From: Lewinellaceae bacterium
GTDB taxonomy: Bacteria > Bacteroidota > Bacteroidia > Chitinophagales > Saprospiraceae
DNA length: 64,000 nucleotides
NCBI GenBank assembly: GCA_020636225.1
Contig: JACJYI010000008.1
Coordinates: forward strand, 62,001 to 126,000
Reading direction: 5' to 3'
Shown here: piece by piece, positions 18,220 to 26,191 of the stretch
Layout: each line of letters begins with the position of its first letter
Position numbering within the stretch: the stretch's first letter is position 1
Notes under the pieces: model-generated
Seen by the model: only the letters and a program-made list of their open reading frames with translations
The model's database searches: none
What the model was told of the DNA's origin: nothing
Made by a program: the position numbers and the translations under genes

Positions 18220-18714
18220 ATGGAAACAATCACCACCCATCTGATCCGCGAAACGGAGCGCCGGATTCTGGGCGAGAGCATTCCCCGCATCAAGCAGTCC
18301 CTCGGATTACTGACCGTGGAGCAGATCTGGGAACGGCCCAATGCAGAAATGGCCTCTATCGGACACCTTGTCCTGCATGTCTGTGGCAATGCCCGTCAGT
18401 GGGTGTTGCATGCACTCTGCGGGCAACCGGATGTCCGGGATCGACAGAGTGAATTTGCCGACCAGGAACCTTTGACACAGGAGGAATTGATCCGCCTGCT
18501 GGATGAACTGGCCTCGGATCTTCAGGTGGCATTGCCGCAGGTCCAGGAAACCATGCTCCTGGCCACCTATCCCGTTCAGGTGTTTCAGGAGAATGGGGTG
18601 GCTATTCTCGTTCATGCTATCGAGCATTTCTCCTATCATGCCGGCCAGATCGCCAGGGACACCAAACGAATGCTCAGGATCGATCTCGGTTTTTATGCAG
18701 ATCTGGATCTCTAG
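18220..18714 (+). CDS. DinB-family protein
   Basis: A 164-residue four-helix-bundle protein of the DinB/YfiT superfamily, many members of which are metal-dependent thiol (often bacillithiol) transferases. Putative metal ligands are the His in IGHLVLHVCGN (helix 2) and the paired His in HAIEHFSYHAGQI near the C-terminus. Real substrate unknown. Its stop codon overlaps the stop codon of the convergent NDH-2 gene in the palindrome CTAG (18711-18714). Confidence 0.8.
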   Translation: METITTHLIRETERRILGESIPRIKQSLGLLTVEQIWERPNAEMASIGHLVLHVCGNARQWVLHALCGQPDVRDRQSEFADQEPLTQEELIRLLDELASDLQVALPQVQETMLLATYPVQVFQENGVAILVHAIEHFSYHAGQIARDTKRMLRIDLGFYADLDL

Positions 18715-20015
18715 CTGGAGGATCGGACAAACGGCCGAACGATGAGGCGGATGGTATTCGAATAGGAGAAATACTTCACAGCCCAGTTGAACAGAACCGC
18801 CATTCGATTCCTGAAACCGATCAGGAAGAGGATGTGTACTCCCATCCAGACATACCAGGCCAACCCTCCGCCCAGCTTCAGATTGCCGATCTCGGCGACC
18901 GCCCGGTGCCGGCCTATGGTCGCCATGCTGCCCTTGTCCCGGTAGGAAAAGGGTAGGGGCTGCTTCTTCCTGCTGAGTCGCAGAAGGTTCTTTGCGAAAT
19001 GGTCAGCCTGTTGCATGGCTGGCTGGGCCATCATGGGGTGGCCTTTGGGATAGGCTTCAGTGACCATTTGCGCCATATCTCCAAGGGCAAAGACGTATTC
19101 GTGCCCTTGAATGGTATTGTATTCATCGACCAGTACACGACCGTTGGGGAGATAGGCTTCTTCCTTGAGTCCAGGGATGGGATTGCCTTTGACGCCGGCA
19201 GCCCAGATCACCGTTTCCGTTTCGATCTCCTGTCCGTTGGACAACCGTACCGTCTCACCATCATAGCCCTGGACCTGGGTATCGAGGAGGATGCCCACGC
19301 CCAGTTTCTCGAGGTATTGCTTTGCCCTGGCGCTGCTTTCTTCTGACATGCCGAACAGAAGCCGTGGTCCGGCATCGATCACAGTAATGTCCATTTGCTG
19401 GGGATCGACCTCCCGATATTCGCTGGTGAGGATCTTGTTCTTGATCTCTGCCAGGGCCCCGGCCACCTCGACACCGGTCGGCCCACCACCAACGATGACA
19501 AAGTGGAGCACCTTCCGCTGCTCATCTGTCTGGTTGGTATCCGACAGGGCAACTGCCCGCTCGAAATTCTGCAAGAAGTCCGACCGGATATCCAAGGCCT
19601 GGCCGACCGTCTTGAGCTGCATGGCCTTGGCGGCCATGTCGCGGTTGCCAAAGAAATTGGTGGTCGAACCGGTCGCCAGGACCAGGATGTCGTAAGGAAG
19701 TCGACCGACCGAGGTGACCAGTTCCTTCGCTTCCCAATCGACAGATTCCACCTTCGCCATTCGAAAGATGACGTTATCCATGGGCCCGATCATTTTCCGG
19801 AAGGGGTAGGCAATGCTGTCTGGTGTCAGGCTGGCGGTGGCCACCTGATAGAGCAGGGGCTGGAAGGTGTGGAAGTTATTCTTGTCGACCAGGGTGACCT
19901 TGAAGGGCTTGTTGGCCAGGCGACGAACAAGTGAAAGCCCGGCAAACCCGCCGCCAACGATCACCACCCGGGGATATGGAAGGGATTCGAATACCTTTTT
20001 GGCAAGTGTTTTCAT
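18711..20015 (-). CDS. ndh: Type II NADH dehydrogenase (NDH-2), FAD-dependent
   Basis: A 434-residue NAD(P)/FAD oxidoreductase that passes electrons from NADH to quinone without pumping protons. Two dinucleotide-binding folds are visible: VVIVGGGFAGLSLVRRL near residue 19 (FAD) and FVIVGGGPTGVEVAGALAE near residue 175 (NADH), followed by YVFALGDMAQ that binds FAD. The C-terminal ~60 residues hold amphipathic/hydrophobic segments (AWYVWMGVHILFLIGF) for membrane attachment. A TACCTTTG box lies 7 bases before its ATG. Confidence 0.93.
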   Translation of the reverse strand: MKTLAKKVFESLPYPRVVIVGGGFAGLSLVRRLANKPFKVTLVDKNNFHTFQPLLYQVATASLTPDSIAYPFRKMIGPMDNVIFRMAKVESVDWEAKELVTSVGRLPYDILVLATGSTTNFFGNRDMAAKAMQLKTVGQALDIRSDFLQNFERAVALSDTNQTDEQRKVLHFVIVGGGPTGVEVAGALAEIKNKILTSEYREVDPQQMDITVIDAGPRLLFGMSEESSARAKQYLEKLGVGILLDTQVQGYDGETVRLSNGQEIETETVIWAAGVKGNPIPGLKEEAYLPNGRVLVDEYNTIQGHEYVFALGDMAQMVTEAYPKGHPMMAQPAMQQADHFAKNLLRLSRKKQPLPFSYRDKGSMATIGRHRAVAEIGNLKLGGGLAWYVWMGVHILFLIGFRNRMAVLFNWAVKYFSYSNTIRLIVRPFVRSSS

Positions 20016-20022
20016 GACAGAA

Positions 20023-20030
20023 CAAAGGTA
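20023..20030 (-). promoter_or_regulatory. -7 promoter box adjacent to the ndh start
   Basis: TACCTTTG, exact TAnnTTTG match, ends 7 bases before the ndh ATG. The third gene in this stretch with this very short spacing. Confidence 0.55.
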
Positions 20031-20124
20031 GGTGCAGCAATGATGGATTTCGCAGGATTCATGCGGTCAATCAAGGCAATTTGCATATCATTGACAGTGC
20101 GTAATTCTTGACTCTTATCAAACA

Positions 20125-21321
20125 ATGGAAGTCGGTTTGCAGTTGACTGACGGTATGGAAAACATGGATCGACCGTATGACGTGATCATTGCCGGAGCGG
20201 GACTTTCCGGATTATCCCTGGCTTGGCAGATCCGGCAGTCAGGTATGCGCGAATTGCGCATCTTGCTCATTGACCAGGCCAACAAGCAAGTCAATGACCG
20301 GACCTGGTGCTGGTGGGAGAGAGGGTCGGGTCCATTCGAGCCATTGGTCTACCGGTCCTGGGATACCATTCGGGTCACGAGCGCCGACGGAAAGGCCATG
20401 CAGATCCCACTAGGGTCCTATCGATACAAGATGATCAGAGGGATCGATATGTATCGCTTCATGGAGGAAGTTGTCCATGGGGATCCCAATATTTTGCGAC
20501 TGACAGAGCCGATCGAGTCGATCCATCCGGAGGACCAGTTCGTTCACGTTCGGACAGCTTCCGGATCCTGGACCGGGTTGCATCTGTTTGATAGCACACA
20601 CCGGATGCCCATGACTGATCCACACTCCCGGCACTTGCTCCAGCATTTCCTGGGGTATGTGATTCAGTCACCAACCCCGGTTTTTACTCCCCAGGTACCC
20701 GATCTCATGAATTTCCATGTACCGGAAACCGGCGATTGCCGCTTCATCTATATCCTTCCGTTCAGTGAGACGGAGGCCCTGGTCGAATATACCCTGTTCA
20801 CCGGCGAATTGCTGAAGCGGGATGAATACGTCAAACCTTTGGAGCAATGGATCAACCAACATCTTGGATTGTCGTCCTACCGGATCCTGGAAGAGGAGTT
20901 CGGGGTCATCCCCATGAGTGATGAACCGGTCAGTGAATTTCCGCATCCGCGGGTGACTCGCATCGGCACTGCAGGCGGATACACCAATCCTGCTACGGGA
21001 TATACGTTTGCAACGACGCAGAAACGACTTGGGCAACTGGTCCGGCACTTTCTCCAGACCGGGCAATGGCAGGCCGGGACACCGATCCGGCATCGGCGAT
21101 TCGACCTGTATGCCAGTGTCCTCCTCGATGTCCTGTCCAACGGTGACGTGGCTGCGTCAAAGGTGTTCTGGGACCTGTATCGGCATAACCCCATTGATCG
21201 GGTATTTAGATTTCTGGATGGGGAGAGCACCTTTGGGGAAGAACTTCGTTTGATGCTGACGACCCCGTATCTACCCTTCACAAAAGCTGGGGGGCAGGTA
21301 TTGCGTCGCCGGATCCTGTAA
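20125..21321 (+). CDS. Lycopene beta-cyclase (CrtY/CrtL-type)
   Basis: About 398 residues. An FAD/NAD-binding motif DVIIAGAGLSGLSLAWQI lies near the N-terminus, followed by the lycopene-cyclase signatures NDRTWCWWERG and, near residue 290, GGYTNPATGYTFATT. The enzyme forms beta-ionone rings on lycopene in carotenoid synthesis at the membrane. ATGs at 20155 and 20164 could also be the start, since the first ~13 residues precede the conserved region. No other carotenoid genes are in the window, so it appears to stand alone. Confidence 0.9.
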   Translation: MEVGLQLTDGMENMDRPYDVIIAGAGLSGLSLAWQIRQSGMRELRILLIDQANKQVNDRTWCWWERGSGPFEPLVYRSWDTIRVTSADGKAMQIPLGSYRYKMIRGIDMYRFMEEVVHGDPNILRLTEPIESIHPEDQFVHVRTASGSWTGLHLFDSTHRMPMTDPHSRHLLQHFLGYVIQSPTPVFTPQVPDLMNFHVPETGDCRFIYILPFSETEALVEYTLFTGELLKRDEYVKPLEQWINQHLGLSSYRILEEEFGVIPMSDEPVSEFPHPRVTRIGTAGGYTNPATGYTFATTQKRLGQLVRHFLQTGQWQAGTPIRHRRFDLYASVLLDVLSNGDVAASKVFWDLYRHNPIDRVFRFLDGESTFGEELRLMLTTPYLPFTKAGGQVLRRRIL

Positions 21322-21408
21322 TGGCCATGCCAATGGACCACCAGTGAGGCAATGGTTCATTATCTTGCAGGTCGACAACAATCTGTCCTCTCCCAGACCA
21401 TCCATTCT

Positions 21409-24400
21409 ATGATGAAGCACTTTTTTCTCCTTGCATTCAGCCTGATGGCCGGGCTCATCTTCGCCCAGCGGTTGCAGTTCCCGACACCTCCCTCTGACGC
21501 CGATCATCCCGGGTGGATCGATCTGCTGTATGTGGCCGACCCGAACGTGTATCAGATCGATCAGGCCATCGAGAGCTGGTATTCGGTTCATCCGTTTGAG
21601 AAGTCCACCTATACCCAGTTCTACAAGAAGTGGCGCAGGACAGTAGAATCATACATCGATTCAGAAGGATTCGTGCGCTATCCGGATGAAGAGTCCCTTC
21701 GCCAGGAGCAGCTAGAGTATCAATTGAAGTTGGCCGAGGCAGGAAGTCGTCCGAACCGGGCAAGTGCCAACTGGTCCAGTCTGGGTCCATTCGAGACCAT
21801 CAATGATGCCATCGACGGAGACCAGGAACCGGTCAGCTGGCAGACCAACATCTATTCCTTCGATCAGTCGAGATCAAACCCGGATATCCTGGTCTGTGGT
21901 ACCGAGGGCTCGGAGATCTACCGTAGCACGGACAAGGGACTGAACTGGCTGCCGATCAGTCGTGCACTGGCCATCAATGCTGTCCTTTCAGTAGAGATCC
22001 ATCCCGATGATCCCGAGGTGATCTATGCGGGAGACAACAATGGAATCTTCAAGACACTGGATGGTGGGGATAACTGGGTGAAGATCTTGACCGTCAGTCA
22101 GATGGAGGTCAATGATATTGCCATTCATCCCGGGAATCCCCAGATCGTCCTTGTCGCAGCCGGCAAGGGACTTTGGCGATCCACAGACGGGGGGCAGAAC
22201 TGGTCACAATTGTTCAACCAGGCTTGTTACGATCTGGAATGGAAACCTTTCGATCCTTCGGTCGTGTATCTGCTCAAGGATGATCCGGCTGACAAGCGCT
22301 GCACCTTCTGGCGATCTGCAGATGCGGGTGCCACCTTTGCCCAGCTCAGTGGCAATGGCTGGTTTGCCGGGACAGATCCGGAGCGAGCCAACATCGGGGC
22401 GCGAATGACGGTCACCCCTGCTGATCCGGATCGGATCTATGCCGTATTGATCGGACAGGCCAAAGCAGGTGATAACGGATTTATCGGCGTCTATCGAAGT
22501 ATGGATGGTGGCGACAGCTGGATCCTCCCCAACCCGCCAGCCGGAGGGCCGTATTCTTCGGATCACCCCAATCTTGCCGTGATCGGTCCGTTTGATGGAA
22601 CGGGATTCCATCAGGGGTATTACAATCTCAGTATCAGTGCCAATCATGAGAATGCCGATGAGCTGCTCGTGGGCCACTTGAGTCTGTGGCGCTCGACCAA
22701 TGGCGGGACCTCCTTTTCCAGGATCGGGGGCTATGGAGGGTCACTCCCGTGGATCCATCCGGATGTCCAGGAGGCGAAATGCCTCGGCAAGGATACCTGG
22801 GTTTGCACGGATGGTGGGATCAATTACTCCTCAAACTTCTTCTCCACTCATGAAAGCCGGAAAAGCGGTATCACCGGATCGGATTACTGGGGTTTTGGCC
22901 AGGGTTGGAATGAAGATGTCCTGGTGGGTGGCCGTTATCATAACGGCAACTCGGGTTGGTATGAGACCTATCCGCAAGGTATTCATCTCCGGCTGGGCGG
23001 TGGCGAGGCACCCACCGGCTATGTCAGTCCGGGTGGCGGTCGTCGGGCCTATTTTTCGGATATCGGGGGCAAGGTGGTGCCGGCGACCATCGATCAGCCA
23101 TCGATCAGTTTTCCGATCTCCAAGTCACCGAACGAGCTCTACTTCGCCGCAGAATCCAGCGAGCAGGTTTGGAGCCCGCAATGCTACAATCACTATTATC
23201 TCGGCAGGGACAACCAGTTGTGGAAGACCGAGGATGGGGGATCTTACTTCGAAGCCATCCATACCTTTGACCAGACCGATGGGGGAAAGATCACCCAGAT
23301 CGCCATCTGTCGAAGCAACCCACAGACCATCTATCTGGCCCAACGGAATGTCAACACCTGGAGTGAAGGGTGGGTCTGGCGGACCCGGGATGGAGGCCTC
23401 ACCTGGACGAACCTTCCCCTTCCTGCTGGATATAAGCGGCGCTTCCTGCTCACGGTCGGCGGTGAGGATCCCGATCAGGTCTGGCTGGCCTATACGGACG
23501 GGGCAAACGGTGAGAAGGTCTTTGAATCGCTGGACGGAGGGGACACCTGGACGAATATCAGCAGTCCACTCCTGAATGGTGAGGCGCCGGCTTCCCTGGT
23601 CCATCTGCTGGGTACGGACGGTGGCCTGTTCCTGGGAACCAACAAGACAGTCTACTATCGCGCAGGCTTTGGTCAGGATTGGAGCCTGTTCAACGATGGC
23701 TTGCCGGATGTGATCGCCTGCAATATCCTGCGCCCCTTCTATCGTGACAAGAAGCTTCGCCTGGGTGCCTATGGCAAAGGTCTTTGGGAGACAGATCTTC
23801 CGGATTCGTTTGTGTCCATGTGTCAGCCCATGGTGGATAAACTGGTGGCCTATTGCGAACGGGATACCTTCCAGTTTGATGATTATTCAGTCTTGGCCCA
23901 TCAGGGCGCCTCATGGGATTGGTCGTTCGAGGGTGGCTTTCCGGAACAATCGGATCTGCGCAATCCCAAGGTGGTCTACCCGGGCCCAGGTACCTATCCG
24001 GTCACCTTGACCATTACAGATGGCGATGGGAACCAGTCCAGTAATTCCCTCGTTGTTGAAGTGAAAAGTGAATGCCGTCCGGACACGATTCCGGGATACG
24101 CCCTGCGCACGGCAACCGACGGGGATGCGGCCATCATGCCAACCCTGGACGGAGAACCTTTTGAAGAGCTGACCATCTCCGCCTGGGTGAAGCCGGATGG
24201 TGCTCAGGCCAGCTATGCCGGCATCGTCATTGGTGCCTATGAAGGGAGTGCCTTTGGTCTCAATGTGCGTGACAATAACGAATTGGGCTATCACTGGCCG
24301 GGAGGTGCCTGGTGGTGGAATAGTGGTTTCACCATCGTCTCCGGCGAATGGCAGCACGTTGCCCTGGTCATGAAGGCAGGCAGCATTACCTTGTATCACA

Positions 24401-25431
24401 ACGGAATCGGAAAGACCCATGAAACGGCAGTGGTACCTGTCCGCCTGGATGGGGTGTCCATCGGACGATACCGGGATTGGGCTTCACGGACCTGGAAAGG
24501 TATGATCGATGAAGTGGCCATTTGGGACCGTGCCCTGACCGAGGAGGAGATCCGGTCGACCATGCACCTCACCAAGCGCCTGGACGATGAACCGGATCTG
24601 ATCGCCTATTATCAGTTCAATCGCGAAGCCGGCCAGGAGACGGATCGGGTAGGAGTGCGTCATCTGCAATTTGCAGGAGGGGCATTCCGACAGACGGCCA
24701 ATGGGCCGTGGGGTGGGGGCGTCAGCCAAACCCAGGTCGTTGACCAGGGTGGAATCTATGACTTTGGCGCTACTGGCGTCACCATGGACTTCCCGGAACA
24801 GTCATCCTATCCCGACGGTCCTGTGGTGGTCAGTCGCATCCACCTGCAACCTGATGTCCTCCCGGACATGGATCATCCGGTCAGCCCGCATTACTGGGTC
24901 GTTATTAACTATGGGAATGTGTTCTTTGAGCCGGCCACAACGGTCACCATCGACCGGGTCGGAGAGGTGTATCCATCCAATGAGGCAGATCCGTCCAGCC
25001 TGGAGTTGCACCTGCGCCCATGGAATGCGGAAGGTGATGTCTGGGTGCCCTGGGCCGAAGGGACGACGGCCCTTGCCGGTGACGATGGCCGAGTGGAATT
25101 CACAGGGATCCAGGATCTGGGGCAATGGTCCGTGGTCAATACCGGTGAGGTGACTGCCGTGTCCGATCCGAACACCAATCGTCTCTCTCTTGAGAAGGTC
25201 GTTACCCTATACCCCAATCCTGCAAGGCCTGGCGATCTGCTGACCATCTTGACTGAAATGAAGGCACCCATAACCTTGCGTGTATGGAATCAGGAAGGTC
25301 AATTGGTACTTCTTCAGGAAGGATTGAAGGACCGCTGGGTTCTTCCGGCGAACTGGCATGCCGGAACGTATTTTCTAGAGTGGAGTAACCGGCGGCAAAT
25401 GGCCATGACCACGATGCAATTGATCGACTGA
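21409..25431 (+). CDS. Large secreted sialidase-like/PKD/LamG protein with T9SS sorting domain
   Basis: A 1340-residue protein. The signal peptide is MMKHFFLLAFSLMAGLIFAQ; a start 57 bases upstream would only add a non-signal leader. Residues ~110-780 contain at least eight BNR/Asp-box turns (IYRSTDKGLNW, GIFKTLDGGDNW, GLWRSTDGGQNW, LWKTEDGGSYF, VWRTRDGGLTW, VFESLDGGDTW), indicating VPS10/sortilin-type beta-propellers. A PKD domain follows (WDWSFEGG ... GPGTYPVTLTITDGDG), then a LamG/concanavalin-like domain (LTISAWVKPDG ... MIDEVAIWDRALTEEEI). The C-terminus is a T9SS type A domain (TLYPNPARPGD). Likely a surface or secreted carbohydrate-binding protein; no enzyme active site was recognised. 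Confidence 0.88.
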   Translation: MMKHFFLLAFSLMAGLIFAQRLQFPTPPSDADHPGWIDLLYVADPNVYQIDQAIESWYSVHPFEKSTYTQFYKKWRRTVESYIDSEGFVRYPDEESLRQEQLEYQLKLAEAGSRPNRASANWSSLGPFETINDAIDGDQEPVSWQTNIYSFDQSRSNPDILVCGTEGSEIYRSTDKGLNWLPISRALAINAVLSVEIHPDDPEVIYAGDNNGIFKTLDGGDNWVKILTVSQMEVNDIAIHPGNPQIVLVAAGKGLWRSTDGGQNWSQLFNQACYDLEWKPFDPSVVYLLKDDPADKRCTFWRSADAGATFAQLSGNGWFAGTDPERANIGARMTVTPADPDRIYAVLIGQAKAGDNGFIGVYRSMDGGDSWILPNPPAGGPYSSDHPNLAVIGPFDGTGFHQGYYNLSISANHENADELLVGHLSLWRSTNGGTSFSRIGGYGGSLPWIHPDVQEAKCLGKDTWVCTDGGINYSSNFFSTHESRKSGITGSDYWGFGQGWNEDVLVGGRYHNGNSGWYETYPQGIHLRLGGGEAPTGYVSPGGGRRAYFSDIGGKVVPATIDQPSISFPISKSPNELYFAAESSEQVWSPQCYNHYYLGRDNQLWKTEDGGSYFEAIHTFDQTDGGKITQIAICRSNPQTIYLAQRNVNTWSEGWVWRTRDGGLTWTNLPLPAGYKRRFLLTVGGEDPDQVWLAYTDGANGEKVFESLDGGDTWTNISSPLLNGEAPASLVHLLGTDGGLFLGTNKTVYYRAGFGQDWSLFNDGLPDVIACNILRPFYRDKKLRLGAYGKGLWETDLPDSFVSMCQPMVDKLVAYCERDTFQFDDYSVLAHQGASWDWSFEGGFPEQSDLRNPKVVYPGPGTYPVTLTITDGDGNQSSNSLVVEVKSECRPDTIPGYALRTATDGDAAIMPTLDGEPFEELTISAWVKPDGAQASYAGIVIGAYEGSAFGLNVRDNNELGYHWPGGAWWWNSGFTIVSGEWQHVALVMKAGSITLYHNGIGKTHETAVVPVRLDGVSIGRYRDWASRTWKGMIDEVAIWDRALTEEEIRSTMHLTKRLDDEPDLIAYYQFNREAGQETDRVGVRHLQFAGGAFRQTANGPWGGGVSQTQVVDQGGIYDFGATGVTMDFPEQSSYPDGPVVVSRIHLQPDVLPDMDHPVSPHYWVVINYGNVFFEPATTVTIDRVGEVYPSNEADPSSLELHLRPWNAEGDVWVPWAEGTTALAGDDGRVEFTGIQDLGQWSVVNTGEVTAVSDPNTNRLSLEKVVTLYPNPARPGDLLTILTEMKAPITLRVWNQEGQLVLLQEGLKDRWVLPANWHAGTYFLEWSNRRQMAMTTMQLID

Positions 25432-25456
25432 TGGGAGCGCCGGGGTCTGGGGCAGG

Positions 25457-26119
25457 TTATTTTTTCTTGAAATCACCCCGTTTCCAGGCCTCGAAGAACT
25501 TGGCCCAGGACAGGGGATTGAAGATGTTCATCGGAGGTTGTTGACCGATGTGGTAAAATGCGTTGGATTGCTGGCGAAGATAGTAGCTGGCACTTTCGAC
25601 ACCGTCATAGGCGAGGTCTTCCCTGCCTCGGGCCAGATTTTCCTGGGCCAGGTTCTCCAGGGCGCGGCGCTGCATATCGGAGGTGACATCCATTGCCAGG
25701 AACTCGATCTTGAAATGCTCCTTGCTGGGCCACGGAAAGACCACGGTTTCCGGGAGATTGAAGGTATCCCGACTCATCAGCTGGACGATGGGATAGCGAT
25801 TCTCCTTCAACGTATCGGGGATCTGGAACGAGACATCCCGGTAGCCGATTGAGCTGAACGTGATCACATCCCCTTTCTCCACCACAATGGAAAAGAATCC
25901 ATTGAAGTCCGCATATGTGCCGCGACCTTTCTCCTTGACCGATATGGTGGCAAAGGGCACCGGGAGCAGTTCGGCAGTGCTGCCATCAAGGATCAATCCC
26001 GAGAACTGAACCAGGTTTTTGTCCGGATCAGTCGTTTGGGCCATGGCTGGCAGGATGGTTCCGGCAAGAACCAACAGCGTGATCAACGCGGGGAAGAAGG
26101 AACGTGAGGATGACTTCAT
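25457..26119 (-). CDS. Carboxypeptidase-regulatory-like domain protein (exported)
   Basis: About 220 residues from the ATG at 26119, which directly precedes a signal peptide ending PAMAQ. Residues ~30-110 form a CarboxypepD_reg/DUF4480-type beta-sandwich (FSGLILDGSTAELLPVPFATISV ... GFFSIVVEKGDVITFSSIGYRD), the domain that begins TonB-linked outer-membrane proteins. The rest is helical and charged without a plug or barrel. Small stand-alone proteins of this type are common in Bacteroidota and their role is unknown. Convergent with the large T9SS gene. Confidence 0.82.
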   Translation of the reverse strand: MKSSSRSFFPALITLLVLAGTILPAMAQTTDPDKNLVQFSGLILDGSTAELLPVPFATISVKEKGRGTYADFNGFFSIVVEKGDVITFSSIGYRDVSFQIPDTLKENRYPIVQLMSRDTFNLPETVVFPWPSKEHFKIEFLAMDVTSDMQRRALENLAQENLARGREDLAYDGVESASYYLRQQSNAFYHIGQQPPMNIFNPLSWAKFFEAWKRGDFKKK

Positions 26120-26191
26120 AGCGGAAAGATACAATTTGAGAACACCTCACATTGCCTGGTCTATCGGAATTGACAGGTCATTAAGAAGATT

